From an uncultured Prochlorococcus sp. (GTDB lineage: Bacteria; Cyanobacteriota; Cyanobacteriia; PCC-6307; Cyanobiaceae), in contig CACNWH010000002.1 of NCBI GenBank assembly GCA_902624105.1, positions 1 to 64,000 on the forward strand: DNA of 64,000 nucleotides. The letters are read 5' to 3'. Every line of letters begins with the position of its first letter. The stretch's first letter is position 1. The position numbers were made by a program, and so were the translations under genes. Shown one piece after another: positions 1-10,658 of this stretch. The notes beneath the pieces are model-generated. The model ran no database searches, had not been told where the DNA came from, and saw nothing but the letters and a program-made list of their open reading frames with translations.

Positions 1-1094
<1,094 letters not shown>

Positions 1095-1707
1095 GTCACA
1101 AATCCTATTGCAGTCTTAACCACTCAACTTGCTTCGCCTTGCCTAAATACGTAAGTAAACTTACTAGATTTAGTTTTAGCATCCTTAATTTATTTAAGGA
1201 TTCAAGAGTGCATTATTGCGTAAGCAAAAATGACTTTCCAGATCTCAGATCCGTTTGTCTAGAAAAGTGACCTAAAATTAAGTCAGCGATTCAAGACATT
1301 TTTTTATATTCTTGACGGGACCTCACACCTTTATTGCATATACATCTCTATTGGATTTGAATAAAATTCAACCAATATTGACGCAATAAAAGCATCAGTT
1401 CCTAAGTTTTAAATTTTCTAGGTGCATTGTTTAATTATAGATATAACTAAACAGTTTGAGGGAAAACCCTCTCCTGGTTGAAAATTAAGAATTAATCATA
1501 ATTTTCAAACATCTCAATATTTTTTCTAAGAATTAACTTCTAGATAAAATTGTGAGTTGTGCAAAAACTGAATTTCTGCCCAGAAGAAAATACTAGACCA
1601 TTAATCTATGTTTTTGCAACCATTTCATAAATATTTTTTATTAAATTTTTTGAACTGCTCATTTTTGATTAACGAACTAGGCTGTTAATAGTAGGAAAAC
1701 AAGCAAA
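1095..1707. promoter_or_regulatory. 16S rRNA leader and intergenic region upstream of the invertase gene
   Basis: About 610 bases without a credible gene. The left part is the rRNA leader on the minus strand. It has two perfect stem-loops: GTAAG/CTTAC at 1151-1164 with a 4-base loop, and ATCCTTAA/TTAAGGAT at 1181-1201 with a 5-base loop. These could take part in rRNA processing or antitermination, which is inference. A third hairpin, GAGGG-AAAA-CCCTC, lies at 1458-1471. I could not identify a convincing -35/-10 pair for either the rRNA operon or the invertase gene, although both promoters must lie here. Confidence 0.6.
1458..1471. other. Short GC-rich hairpin in AT-rich spacer
   Basis: GAGGG-AAAA-CCCTC is a perfect 5-bp stem with a four-base loop, in otherwise very AT-rich sequence. 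No T-run follows on either strand, so it is not a classic terminator. It could be part of a small RNA or of the rRNA promoter region, and its function is unknown. Confidence 0.4.
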
Positions 1708-3147
1708 ATGGCAGAAAGATTTAGTCAAAAAAATTTAAGAGTACGGCCAAGTTCAGATGAAGACAAAATTGTAACAATAGCAAAAGAGCACTTTGAGAAA
1801 ACACTTGTTGAAATTTCTGGCGAATTAGTGGGGAGTGTTGCCGCATTAGAGCATCCAACAAAAAATTTAAAGTTAAACTACGGGGAAATCTTTTTAAGAG
1901 ATAATGTCCCGGTAATGATCTATCTCATAACTCAAAAAAGGTATGAAATAGTAAAAAAATTTTTAAGTGTTTGCCTAGAGCTTCAGAGCACAAGTTATCA
2001 AACAAGAGGAGTCTTCCCAACAAGCTTTATTGAAGAGGGAGGAAAATTGATTGGAGATTATGGTCAAAGATCAATTGGAAGAATTACTTCTGCAGATGCA
2101 AGCTTATGGTGGCCAATATTATGCTGGTTTTATGTAAATAAGAGTGGAGATCATGCATTTGGGAAGAGTCAAAGTGTTCAAAGAGGTATTCAACTGCTAC
2201 TTGATTTAGTATTGCACCCAACATTAGAGGGTACTCCAGTTTTATTTGTTCCAGATTGTGCTTTCATGATTGACAGACCAATGGACGTTTGGGGTGCACC
2301 ATTAGAAGTTGAAGTTTTACTTCATGGTTGTCTGAAAAGTTGCATTAACCTGATGGAATTGAGTAGAGAAGATCATGTGAGTAGATTATTAGATCAACGT
2401 TTAATTCTCACTAGACAATGGGTAGAGGATTTAAAAAGATTTCTACTTAAACATTATTGGGTCACCAGCAAAACAATGCAAATTTTGAGGAGAAGACCCA
2501 CTGAACAATATGGAGATGATCAGCATTTTAATGAATTCAATGTACAGCCTCAAGTTGTTCCATCATGGTTGCAAGATTGGTTAGAAAATAGAGGTGGATA
2601 TTTGATAGGTAATATTAGGACAGGTAGGCCAGATTTCAGATTTTATAGCTTAGGTAATTCTTTAGCATGCATGTTTGGTGTATTACCTGCTCCAGAGCAA
2701 AGGGCCTTATTTAGATTGGTATTACATAACAGACAACACTTAATGGCTCAAATGCCAATGAGGATTTGTCATCCACACATGGATGTAGAGGAATGGCAAA
2801 ATAAAACAGGCTCAGATCCAAAAAACTGGCCATGGAGCTATCATAATGGCGGTCATTGGCCAAGCTTATTATGGTTTTTTGCAGCGTCTGTACTCTTACA
2901 TCAAAAAAGATTCCCAACAGAAGATGTAATTTTAATGGAAGAAATGAGTTCTTTGATTGAAGAATGTTATTGGTGCCAATTAAATCAGCTTCCAAAGCAA
3001 GAATGGGCAGAATATTTTGATGGACCAACAGGCACTTGGGTTGGACAACAATCTAGAACTTATCAAACATGGACAATCGTTGGTTTCCTTTTAATGCATC
3101 ATTTTCTAAGAGAAAGTCGAGAAGATATCAATATACTAGATATTTAA
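1708..3147 (+). CDS. Alkaline/neutral invertase-like glycoside hydrolase (GH100)
   Basis: Predicted cytosolic sucrose hydrolase giving glucose and fructose. The 479-aa length and (alpha/alpha)6-barrel-type sequence fit cyanobacterial GH100 invertases. The proposed general acid Asp is in DASLWW (D130). The second catalytic Glu is in WAEYFDG (E435), followed by the family-typical GTWVGQQSRTYQTW segment. No signal peptide is present. The ATG at 1708 is the only sensible start. The gene ends 4 bases before the convergent petD stop, so there is almost no intergenic space. Prochlorococcus makes sucrose as a minor compatible solute, so recycling of sucrose is a reasonable role. Substrate range is inferred from family only. 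Confidence 0.88.
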   Translation: MAERFSQKNLRVRPSSDEDKIVTIAKEHFEKTLVEISGELVGSVAALEHPTKNLKLNYGEIFLRDNVPVMIYLITQKRYEIVKKFLSVCLELQSTSYQTRGVFPTSFIEEGGKLIGDYGQRSIGRITSADASLWWPILCWFYVNKSGDHAFGKSQSVQRGIQLLLDLVLHPTLEGTPVLFVPDCAFMIDRPMDVWGAPLEVEVLLHGCLKSCINLMELSREDHVSRLLDQRLILTRQWVEDLKRFLLKHYWVTSKTMQILRRRPTEQYGDDQHFNEFNVQPQVVPSWLQDWLENRGGYLIGNIRTGRPDFRFYSLGNSLACMFGVLPAPEQRALFRLVLHNRQHLMAQMPMRICHPHMDVEEWQNKTGSDPKNWPWSYHNGGHWPSLLWFFAASVLLHQKRFPTEDVILMEEMSSLIEECYWCQLNQLPKQEWAEYFDGPTGTWVGQQSRTYQTWTIVGFLLMHHFLRESREDINILDI

Positions 3148-3151
3148 ATAA

Positions 3152-3634
3152 TCAAAATAAACCTAAAGTTAATGATTTATCAATTGGTAAACAAGCACCA
3201 ATTCCGAGATAAATAGTTAAAAATGTTCCAAAAAGAAAAACTGCCATGGCTATGGGTCTCCTAAATGGGTTTGAAAATTTATTTACATTTTCAATGAAAG
3301 GTAAAATCATCAACCCTAGAGGAATAAGAGTTTGTAAAGCGATCCCAAGCAATTTGTTGGGCACAACTCTCAAGATCTGAAAAACGGGATATAAATACCA
3401 TTCAGGCAGAATCTCGAGGGGAGTAGCGAAAGGATTTGCTTTATCTCCAAGCATAGCTGGATCTAAGACAGCAAGGCCGACTACACAAGCTATAGTACCA
3501 AGAATCACAACTGGAAAAATATAAAGCAGATCATTTGGCCAAGCTGGTTCTCCGTAATAGTTATGGCCCATACCCTTTGCTAGCTTAGCTCTTAATTTTG
3601 GATCGGATAAATCTGGTTTTTTTAGAGTAGACAT
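3152..3634 (-). CDS. petD: Cytochrome b6f complex subunit IV
   Basis: A 160-aa thylakoid membrane subunit that, with cytochrome b6, forms the quinol-oxidising core of the b6f complex. The Qo-site PEWY motif is at residues 77-80 ([14 protein letters not shown]), and three hydrophobic segments follow the usual pattern. The length matches the family exactly. It lies 40 bases downstream of petB on the same strand, the usual petB-petD operon order. Its stop faces the invertase stop across 4 bases. Confidence 0.98.
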   Translation of the reverse strand: MSTLKKPDLSDPKLRAKLAKGMGHNYYGEPAWPNDLLYIFPVVILGTIACVVGLAVLDPAMLGDKANPFATPLEILPEWYLYPVFQILRVVPNKLLGIALQTLIPLGLMILPFIENVNKFSNPFRRPIAMAVFLFGTFLTIYLGIGACLPIDKSLTLGLF

Positions 3635-3674
3635 ATTTCTTTTTGGTTTTAGTGCATAGAGATATTATAAATTT

Positions 3675-4331
3675 TTACAGTGGTCCGGAAATACCTTGTT
3701 TACGAATCATTAGAAAGTGCATAAGCATAAATACAGCTAATGACCAAGGTAAAACAAATGTATGTAAACTATAGAATCTTGTGAGAGTTGATTGGCCAAC
3801 GCTTTCTCCTCCTCTCAAGAGTTCTACCATGAAATCCCCGATAATAGGTATTGCAGCAGGAACACCTGAAACAATTTTTACTGCCCAGTATCCCACTTGA
3901 TCCCAAGGTAAAGAATAACCAGTGACACCAAATGCAACAGTGATGACAGCCATAACTACTCCTGTAACCCAAGTTAGTTCTCTTGGCCTTTTGAATCCTC
4001 CAGTTAAATAGACTCTAAACACATGAAGAATTAACATTAAAACCATCATTGAAGCGCTCCAACGATGGACAGACCTTATTAACCATCCAAAACTAACGTC
4101 GGTCATTAAATAACTCACAGAATTATAAGCTTGCGTTACAGTAGGCTTATAATAAAAAGTCATTGCAAAACCTGTTGCAAATTGAATCAAGAAGCAAACT
4201 AATGTTATGCCTCCTAAACAATAAAAAATGTTTACATGAGGGGGAACGTACTTTGAAGTTACGTCGTCAGTTATGTCTTGAATTTCAAGTCTTTCTTGAA
4301 ACCAATCATAAACGGATGAAGAATTCGCCAT
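3675..4331 (-). CDS. petB: Cytochrome b6
   Basis: A 218-aa thylakoid protein binding two b haems and the covalent c-type haem of the b6f complex. The four haem-ligating histidines are seen in SVHRWSA (H89), ILHVFRV (H103), SLHTFVL and LMHFLMI. The cysteine for haem cn/ci is C38 (FYCLGG). The protein is about 3 residues longer at the N-terminus than the common 215-aa form. It is first in the petB-petD operon and is divergent from ctpA, with only 67 bases between the likely starts, so the promoters of the two genes share a short region. Confidence 0.98.
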   Translation of the reverse strand: MANSSSVYDWFQERLEIQDITDDVTSKYVPPHVNIFYCLGGITLVCFLIQFATGFAMTFYYKPTVTQAYNSVSYLMTDVSFGWLIRSVHRWSASMMVLMLILHVFRVYLTGGFKRPRELTWVTGVVMAVITVAFGVTGYSLPWDQVGYWAVKIVSGVPAAIPIIGDFMVELLRGGESVGQSTLTRFYSLHTFVLPWSLAVFMLMHFLMIRKQGISGPL

Positions 4332-4398
4332 CCAAAAAAAAGCTTTGATACTAGGAGCTTACTTAAAAATCACTAATTTGGTGTTAACACTTAACCCA

Positions 4399-5694
4399 AT
4401 GCCATCAACTTTTAACAAATTTTTATTTTTCAAAAAATCGTTCATGATTATCATGATCATATTTTTTACTACTACATTCTTTAGTATTCCTAGTGCCAAC
4501 GCCCTAAGTGATAGTAAACAGATTGTTCTTGATGCTTGGACACTAGTAAATGAAGGTTATTATGATCCTGAAATTTTTGATGAAATTCAATGGAAAAAAA
4601 TAAGGCAAAAAACTTTACAAAAATCTATAGAAACAACTGAGGAAGCATATTCAGCGATTGAAGAGATGCTAAAGCCTCTTGAGGATCCATACACAAGAGT
4701 TCTTAGACCTAAGGATTATGAATTGCTTAAGTTAAGTAACCTTGGCAGCGAAATAAATGGAGTAGGTTTACAATTAGGTGTAGATGAGAGTAACGGAAAA
4801 ATAAAAGTAATATCAACATTAGCGGGTTCCCCTGCTGAAGATGCTGGAATCTCTTCTGGCTTTTTTATTGAAACAGTCGATGGTAAATCAGCTTTACAAC
4901 TTGGTCTTGCCAATACAGCTTCTAAGCTTAGAGGTGAAAAGGGTTCCAAGGTTCTCGTACAAATTTCAACTGAGGAAGGAGAATTAAAGGAGATAGATCT
5001 TGAAAGGCGATCCGTTGATCTTAGGCCAGTAAGAACAAAAAGATTAAGAGACGAATCACACACATTGGGTTATTTGAGAATTACTCAATTCAGTGAGAGT
5101 GTTCCAAAAAAAATTGAGGAGGCTCTTCAGGAACTGAAAGAAAAAGAGGTTGAAGGAATAATTCTTGATCTTAGAAATAATTCTGGAGGACTTGTTAGTT
5201 CGGGTATAGCAGTAGCAGATTCATTCTTGAATGAAAAACTTATAGTTGAGACTAAAAACAGAGAAGGAATAAAAGATTCGATAATTTCAGAAGAAAATAC
5301 CTTTTTCGATGGCCCCATGGTCACGATCGTAAACAAAGGTACAGCTAGTGCGAGTGAAATTCTTGCAGGCGCATTACAGGACAACAAAAGGTCTGCTCTT
5401 ATAGGTAAACAAACATATGGGAAAGGTTTAATTCAATCATTGAAAAGTTTAAGCGAAGATAGCGGTATAGCAATAACTGTAGCAAGTTACCTAACACCAA
5501 ATGGAAATAATATTCAAGGTAGAGGAATTATTCCAGACAAAATATTAGATTTTCCAGAAGCTAAAGATTTTGGAAGTTCAGATGATAAATGGGTTAAGGA
5601 TTCTGAAATTTATTTAAATTCATTATTAGATAATGTCGAGGGAAATTCCCCAATGGATCTCACGCAAATAACTAATAAAATAGAAGAATCTTAA
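4399..5694 (+). CDS. ctpA: Carboxyl-terminal processing protease (S41), D1-type
   Basis: Lumenal serine protease of the family that matures the PSII D1 protein by trimming its C-terminus. The order is a signal peptide (hydrophobic stretch ending SANA-LS), a short helical domain, a PDZ domain (around ORF residues 125-215) and an S41 catalytic core. The catalytic Ser-Lys dyad is clear: Ser335 in GTASASE and Lys360 in YGKG of the track ORF, 25 residues apart as in Tsp/CtpA enzymes. The track start is a TTG at 4345. I prefer the ATG at 4399, because the extra 18 residues precede a normal signal peptide. It is divergent from petB. Other Ctp paralogues may exist elsewhere, so the D1 role is inferred. 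Confidence 0.9.
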   Translation: MPSTFNKFLFFKKSFMIIMIIFFTTTFFSIPSANALSDSKQIVLDAWTLVNEGYYDPEIFDEIQWKKIRQKTLQKSIETTEEAYSAIEEMLKPLEDPYTRVLRPKDYELLKLSNLGSEINGVGLQLGVDESNGKIKVISTLAGSPAEDAGISSGFFIETVDGKSALQLGLANTASKLRGEKGSKVLVQISTEEGELKEIDLERRSVDLRPVRTKRLRDESHTLGYLRITQFSESVPKKIEEALQELKEKEVEGIILDLRNNSGGLVSSGIAVADSFLNEKLIVETKNREGIKDSIISEENTFFDGPMVTIVNKGTASASEILAGALQDNKRSALIGKQTYGKGLIQSLKSLSEDSGIAITVASYLTPNGNNIQGRGIIPDKILDFPEAKDFGSSDDKWVKDSEIYLNSLLDNVEGNSPMDLTQITNKIEES

Positions 5695-5729
5695 AAAAAT
5701 AATTAATTAATTAAATTTAAAAATACAAC

Positions 5730-6986
5730 ATGTACAAAAAAAGAATTTTTCATGATCCTATACATAAAGAGATTGTAATAGATAGCTCAAAGGATGAAGA
5801 AGTGATGATTATGGAATTAATAGAAACGGATGCATTTCAAAGGCTGCGAAGAATAAAACAACTTGGAACAGCATCGTTAGTATTTCATGGAGCCGAGTCT
5901 AGTAGATTTACGCACTCTATAGGTGTATTTTGTGTCGCTAGAAAAATTTATGAAAGGCTTGTAGAAATTGATCCTAAATTTGAAATTCATAAATTCACAT
6001 TATATGGAGCAGCACTTTTACATGATGTTGGACATGGACCCTTGAGTCATACAAGTGAGCAAGTTTTCAAACATAATCATGAAGATTGGTCAAAACTTTT
6101 AATAAATAATCATGAGCCTATTAATTCAATTCTAAGAAAATATGATATTGCACTACCAAAAAAAATTGGTGAATTATTTTCTTCAAAAAATTTAATATCA
6201 CATCCTCTAAAGATTCTAATTAGCAGTGAAATTGACTGTGACAGATTAGATTACCTTCTACGAGATAGTTATAATACAGGAACAAAATATGGTTTAGTTG
6301 ATTTAGAGAGAATTATTTCGGCTCTTACATTCTCTCCAGATGGAGGTATTGCTATAAAACCAAAAGGTATTATAGCCATTGAACATTTTCTAATACTTAG
6401 AAATATAATGTATAGATCTATCTATAATCATAGAATTAATGAAATTTGTACTTGGATTTTAGAGAATATCTTTAAAAAAATTAAAAGTGAATACAACAAT
6501 AAAATTTGGATTGATGATTGTCTTAAAAGCTGGATCTTTACACCTCATTCACTAGATGTTAAAAATTTCTTATCTAATGATGATATTAGGCTTTATTATC
6601 ATCTGAACAAATGGAAAGATGAGGCACCAAATCCTATATCAACGCTTTGCGAAATGTTTATGAATAGAAGTTTACTAAAAGCAGCAAATATCAATTTTCT
6701 CAGTAATATCGACAAACTTGAATTGCTTGCTTTCGCAAGACAAAAGGCTGCTAAGTTTAATTTTGACCCATCATTATTTTGCGGTATTAAAGAAAGAAAA
6801 TTTAATGGTTTTGAGTCAAATAATTCCTTAAAAGTTTGGAATGGAAATATATTAAAAGAATTGGATACAGAATCTGATCTAATAAAAATTCTCATCCAAA
6901 GTAAAGAAAATTCATTTTTAATTTACCCGTCATGCATAAAAGAAGATATCTTAAGAAAAATTGCTAACTTAAAAGAAAAAATATAA
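5730..6986 (+). CDS. HD-domain phosphohydrolase, dNTPase-like
   Basis: A 418-aa cytosolic protein of the HD superfamily. The metal-binding HD motif is in ALLHDVGHGPLSHTSE (about residues 93-108). An upstream histidine is in RFTHSIGV, and a third metal ligand is probably the aspartate in EIDCDRLDYLLRDS. These features match SAMHD1/dGTPase-like YwfO-type hydrolases acting on deoxynucleoside triphosphates, although the substrate here cannot be told from sequence. The gene is 35 bases after ctpA, and its stop is immediately followed by the minC ATG, so it is probably cotranscribed with minC. Its base composition is as AT-rich as its neighbours. Confidence 0.85.
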   Translation: MYKKRIFHDPIHKEIVIDSSKDEEVMIMELIETDAFQRLRRIKQLGTASLVFHGAESSRFTHSIGVFCVARKIYERLVEIDPKFEIHKFTLYGAALLHDVGHGPLSHTSEQVFKHNHEDWSKLLINNHEPINSILRKYDIALPKKIGELFSSKNLISHPLKILISSEIDCDRLDYLLRDSYNTGTKYGLVDLERIISALTFSPDGGIAIKPKGIIAIEHFLILRNIMYRSIYNHRINEICTWILENIFKKIKSEYNNKIWIDDCLKSWIFTPHSLDVKNFLSNDDIRLYYHLNKWKDEAPNPISTLCEMFMNRSLLKAANINFLSNIDKLELLAFARQKAAKFNFDPSLFCGIKERKFNGFESNNSLKVWNGNILKELDTESDLIKILIQSKENSFLIYPSCIKEDILRKIANLKEKI

Positions 6987-7640
6987 ATGCATTTAAATAT
7001 TGAAGAAAATAATAAATTAATTAACTGTTTTTACTCAGAATCGATAAAGGGATTGAATAAAGCTTCATATCAGTTAGCTACTGTTAATAAAAAAATCTGT
7101 GCAACCTTATTCTGTAATGAACAAAAAATCTCTTGTAACGAATTATTAGAATTAAAGCAGTTATTATTGAAATCAAATATCAAATTAACAAATATTTATT
7201 CATCTTCAAGAGAATCAGTAGTCACAGCAAAATCTCTAAAAATAAATGGTATTTTTTCTAATAAGAATTTTGATAATTTAAATATAGGAGTTGAAGACCA
7301 ACTCGATAACAAAGACTTAACACATTTTGGGATGGTACGATCAGGAGACCAAATATCTTCAAATGGAAATCTTTTCATAATGGGAGATGTAAATCCTGGA
7401 GCACAAATATCAGCCAAAAAAAATATTTATGTTTGGGGGAAATTATGTGGTGTAGCATTTGCAGGGAAAAACGGTAACGATTACTCGACAATCTCATCTT
7501 TATATTTAAATGCTCTACAGCTAAGGATTAATGAAACTGTGGCAATAGGTCCTAAAGAAAAACCTAAAAATAATTATCCAGAAATAGCTCTTCTTGAAAA
7601 GGGTAAGATAGTAATAAAACCATTAATAATAAATTCTTAA
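6987..7640 (+). CDS. minC: Septum site-determining protein MinC
   Basis: Inhibitor of FtsZ assembly that works with MinD. The C-terminal beta-helix domain is recognisable (about residues 108-215): GMVRSGDQISSNGNL followed by GDVNPGAQI and WGKLCGVAFAG, the classic MinC_C signature. The N-terminal half is poorly conserved, as usual in cyanobacteria. The ATG directly abuts the stop of the HD-domain gene. minD follows 119 bases later, completing a minC-D-E order. Confidence 0.93.
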   Translation: MHLNIEENNKLINCFYSESIKGLNKASYQLATVNKKICATLFCNEQKISCNELLELKQLLLKSNIKLTNIYSSSRESVVTAKSLKINGIFSNKNFDNLNIGVEDQLDNKDLTHFGMVRSGDQISSNGNLFIMGDVNPGAQISAKKNIYVWGKLCGVAFAGKNGNDYSTISSLYLNALQLRINETVAIGPKEKPKNNYPEIALLEKGKIVIKPLIINS

Positions 7641-7759
7641 AATAAAGCAAGGTTTTGAAAAATAAATTAATTACAAATAACAATTTTAGATTTACTTAAT
7701 TTTTAATGTTTTTAATATTAAAAATTTAACTTATTATCAACTCAAAGTATTAATTTATT

Positions 7760-8575
7760 TTGGCGAAAACAAATCGCACCATTTTAATTTGTTCCGGCAA
7801 AGGTGGCGTTGGGAAAACAACCTTAACCGCAAATCTAGGAATTGCTCTTGCTCATAGTGGAGCAACAACTGCTGTCCTTGATGCAGATTTTGGTTTAAGA
7901 AATTTAGACTTACTCTTAGGTCTAGAGAATCGAATAATTTATACGGCACAAGATGTACTAGACAAAAATTGCCGTTTAGATCAAGCTTTAGTAAGACATA
8001 AACAAGAACCAAACTTAGCATTATTACCTGCAGGAGATCCAAGAATGCTTGACTGGATGAAACCTGATGATATGAAAACAATAAGTAATTTACTAAGTGA
8101 AAAATTTGAATATGTTCTAATTGATTGTCCTGCTGGTGTAGAAGATGGTTTTAAAAATGCTCTTGCAGCATCTAGAGAAGCAATAGTAGTTACGAATCCA
8201 GAATTATCAGCCGTGAGAGATGCTGATAGAGTAATTGGAATTTTAAACACTTGCGATATTAATCCCATACAACTAGTAGTGAATAGAGTAAGGCCTACTA
8301 TGATGGCTAATCAGGAGATGCTTTCTATTGATGACGTTACTTCTATACTATCTTTACCACTATTAGGCTTAGTATTAGAAGATGAGCAGGTTATTATAAG
8401 CACAAATAGAGGAGAACCATTGACTTTAAATAGTAAAAAATCTCCAGCTTCAAAATGTTATTTAAATGTTTCGCAACGACTTAGAGGTGAAGATATTCCA
8501 GTAATAGATCCAAACAAAGCGAACAAAAGCTTAAAAGATAAGTTTATAAAACTTATGCAAACCAAGATTTTTTAA
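7760..8575 (+). CDS. minD: Septum site-determining ATPase MinD
   Basis: A 271-aa membrane-associated P-loop ATPase that recruits MinC and oscillates with MinE. The deviant Walker A is GKGGVGKTT at residues 13-21. The D-x-D switch region is in DADFGLRNLD, and Walker B is in YVLIDCPAG. The basic, amphipathic C-terminus (LKDKFIKLMQTKIF) is the membrane-targeting helix. The start is a TTG with no obvious Shine-Dalgarno sequence. No upstream ATG is available, and the conserved N-terminus begins right here, so TTG is the real start. minE follows after 3 bases. Confidence 0.97.
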   Translation: MAKTNRTILICSGKGGVGKTTLTANLGIALAHSGATTAVLDADFGLRNLDLLLGLENRIIYTAQDVLDKNCRLDQALVRHKQEPNLALLPAGDPRMLDWMKPDDMKTISNLLSEKFEYVLIDCPAGVEDGFKNALAASREAIVVTNPELSAVRDADRVIGILNTCDINPIQLVVNRVRPTMMANQEMLSIDDVTSILSLPLLGLVLEDEQVIISTNRGEPLTLNSKKSPASKCYLNVSQRLRGEDIPVIDPNKANKSLKDKFIKLMQTKIF

Positions 8576-8578
8576 AAA

Positions 8579-8890
8579 ATGACTCTTCGTGACCTTATTA
8601 ACAAATTATTAGGTAGAGAAACTGCAAGTGCTAACACCGCTAGAGAAAGACTTCAACTAGTCTTAGCTCATGACAGAGTTGATATGAGTTCATTGTCAAC
8701 AGATCTCCTCGATAAAATGAGAAAAGAAATTCTAGATGTAGTTGCAAAATATGTTGAAATTGATTTCGATGAAGTTGCTGTAAGTTTAGAAACTGAAGAC
8801 AGAATGACTGCTCTTGTTGCTAATTTACCCATAAAAAGAACAATTTCTGGAGAAATACAATTTAAAAATATTGAAAAAAAAAATAAATAA
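8579..8890 (+). CDS. minE: Cell division topological specificity factor MinE
   Basis: A 103-aa partner of MinD that stimulates its ATPase and restricts MinC/D to the poles. The N-terminal anti-MinCD region ([14 protein letters not shown]) and the C-terminal topological domain ([21 protein letters not shown]) are recognisable. It is last of minCDE and starts 3 bases after the minD stop. The C-terminus is lysine- and asparagine-rich, coded by an A-rich stretch. tRNA-Thr lies 47 bases downstream. Confidence 0.96.
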   Translation: MTLRDLINKLLGRETASANTARERLQLVLAHDRVDMSSLSTDLLDKMRKEILDVVAKYVEIDFDEVAVSLETEDRMTALVANLPIKRTISGEIQFKNIEKKNK

Positions 8891-8937
8891 AAATTTATTT
8901 CTAAAATTTACCAATCTTTATGTAATATAGAGTCTGT

Positions 8938-9009
8938 GCCGGCTTAGCTCAGCGGTAGAGCAGCGCTTTTGTAAAGCGAAGGTCATCAGTTCAAATCTGT
9001 TAGCCGGCA
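8938..9009 (+). tRNA. tRNA-Thr (anticodon TGT)
   Basis: 72-base cloverleaf. The acceptor stem GCCGGCT pairs with AGCCGGC. The D arm is GCTC-AGCGGTA-GAGC. The anticodon loop is TTTGTAA, read as TGT. The T stem is ATCAG/CTGTT (with a G-T pair) around TTCAAAT. The discriminator is A and is followed by TATT, so the 3' CCA is not encoded and must be added by the CCA enzyme encoded at 24461. Confidence 0.97.
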
Positions 9010-9174
9010 TATTTTTTATTCTTGTTTACCAGAAAATATAAAAGAAAAAATTATCAATAAAATTATGCCTATAACTCGAAACTCAAAGATACTAATAAAC
9101 AAATCAGAAAAGGGTTTTATTATTAAATAAAAAAAGGATTGCAATAAAATAATAAAAAAAATTAGAGAATACAT

Positions 9175-9756
9175 CTATAAGATTTTTGAGATAGGAATTT
9201 GTCCTTCTCTAACCAATCTCCATTTTCCATCTTTTGCCCAAGCTATTATTGTACTTCCCAAACCACTACATGTGTGCCAAGGGATTGGTCCTAAAATATC
9301 AACTTCTGGTAAATCATTAGAAACTGATTCCGCATCAAAAGATGTATTTAGTCCAGAAATATTAGCACTTGATGTTGCTAAAGGGCCAGTTTCTAATATA
9401 AGAGATCTCGCAGTTATAGAATCAGGAATCCTTATCCCTAGGGTATTTTCACTAGTGATAAAATTTAAATTTTTGTTTTTTTTAGCAGGGATTATTAGAG
9501 TGAGTGGGCCAGGCCAAAACTTTGCTGCAATTTTTTGAAAATCATCTCTTGCATTGTTATCGACATAATCTAAAACTTCCTGAATTTGTGAACCCATTAA
9601 AATTAACGCCTTATTTTTATCTCGTTTTTTTACTTTATAAATCACTTCAGAATATTCTGGCATACATCCAATTGCTGGAAGAGTATCAGTCTGGAATATT
9701 ATCGGTTTGCCGATCTTTAAGTTTGCTAGAGCTTCGCTTTTGCTAATTATTTTCAT
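9175..9756 (-). CDS. tsaC: Threonylcarbamoyl-AMP synthase (Sua5/YciO/YrdC family)
   Basis: A 193-aa YrdC-domain protein that makes threonylcarbamoyl-AMP for the t6A37 tRNA modification on ANN-decoding tRNAs. Visible signatures include an N-terminal FQTDTLPAIGC segment (family TDTvyGLgc), KKRDKNKAL, and the FWPGPLTLI and LGIRIPDS blocks. The SANISG motif is near the C-terminal third. It lacks the extra Sua5 C-terminal domain, so it is the short bacterial TsaC-like form. It lies 23 bases downstream of prmC on the same strand. This is a pairing of two translation-related genes. Confidence 0.9.
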   Translation of the reverse strand: MKIISKSEALANLKIGKPIIFQTDTLPAIGCMPEYSEVIYKVKKRDKNKALILMGSQIQEVLDYVDNNARDDFQKIAAKFWPGPLTLIIPAKKNKNLNFITSENTLGIRIPDSITARSLILETGPLATSSANISGLNTSFDAESVSNDLPEVDILGPIPWHTCSGLGSTIIAWAKDGKWRLVREGQIPISKIL

Positions 9757-9779
9757 ACAAAATGAAAATTTGAATTAAT

Positions 9780-10649
9780 TTATTTATATCTTCCAATTGT
9801 AAATCTTCCAACACCAAATGCATCATTGATAGTTTTCAAGGAATCAAAGCCATTTTCTCTCAATAAATTCTTTATTACTTTAGATTGATCAAAATGATTC
9901 TCCAAAATAAGCCAGCCACCTTTCACAAGAAATTTTGGAGCATCTGAAATAATTTGTTTAATATGATATAAACCATCATCTCCCCCATATAAAGCTCTCT
10001 TGGGTTCAAAATCTTTTACTGATGAAGGTAATTTTTCATAAACATTTCTTGGTATATAGGGAGGATTTGACACGGCTAAATTAATCTTTCCCGCATAATT
10101 TATTAAAGGTTCCCACCAGTTACCACAATAAAAACTTAAATTAGACTCTAAAGAAATTTTTTGATGATTTTTTTGAGCAATCTGAAGAGCATTTATATCT
10201 ATATCAGTAGCTAAACCTATCCAATTTCTATTTTCTTCAACAAGTGAAATAGCAATTGATCCTGAGCCAGTTCCTAAATCGGCAAAAACAATTTTTTTAT
10301 CCTCAGAATCAATAATATATTTCGCAATTTCAACAATTTGCTCCGTCTCTACTCGTGGTATTAAAACATCCTTAGTTACTTCAAGTTTAAAATTTCGCCA
10401 GTAAGAACTTCCACTTATATACTGTATTGGTTTAGAAAGTTGAATATGTTCTATCCATTTTTTCTTGAGATAATGAAAGTTAATTTTTAAAAAAACTTTC
10501 TCATGAGAATTTATTTTTAATAAAATTAAATCGGATTTAGTAATACCCCCTATCAAATCTAGTAACAGATACAGAGCATCTATATCTTTTGTTCGGTTTT
10601 TGATCTCAGTAATCCACAAAAAAAGTTCTTTTGTGGAAATTTCATACAT
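9780..10649 (-). CDS. prmC: Peptide chain release factor N5-glutamine methyltransferase
   Basis: A SAM-dependent methylase of the GGQ glutamine of RF1/RF2. It has an N-terminal helical release-factor-binding domain and a Rossmann methyltransferase core. The core includes DLGTGSGSIAISL (SAM-binding loop) and the catalytic NPPYIP motif near residue 190. VLIPRVETE matches the family motif just before the SAM site. The length (289 aa) is typical. It overlaps no neighbour; psbM ends 9 bases upstream on the same strand, so readthrough from psbM is likely. Confidence 0.95.
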   Translation of the reverse strand: MYEISTKELFLWITEIKNRTKDIDALYLLLDLIGGITKSDLILLKINSHEKVFLKINFHYLKKKWIEHIQLSKPIQYISGSSYWRNFKLEVTKDVLIPRVETEQIVEIAKYIIDSEDKKIVFADLGTGSGSIAISLVEENRNWIGLATDIDINALQIAQKNHQKISLESNLSFYCGNWWEPLINYAGKINLAVSNPPYIPRNVYEKLPSSVKDFEPKRALYGGDDGLYHIKQIISDAPKFLVKGGWLILENHFDQSKVIKNLLRENGFDSLKTINDAFGVGRFTIGRYK

Positions 10650-10658
10650 TACTAAATT

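Noticed and set aside
1315-1332. CCTCACAC resembling the core of the small RNA Yfr1 (ACUCCUCACAC)
   Set aside because: The first bases of the core differ, the flanking hairpins of Yfr1 are absent, and the known location is between other genes.
1312-1344. Plus-strand TTGACG and TATACA as an invertase promoter
   Set aside because: The spacing is about 21 bases and the position is about 370 bases from the start codon; not convincing.
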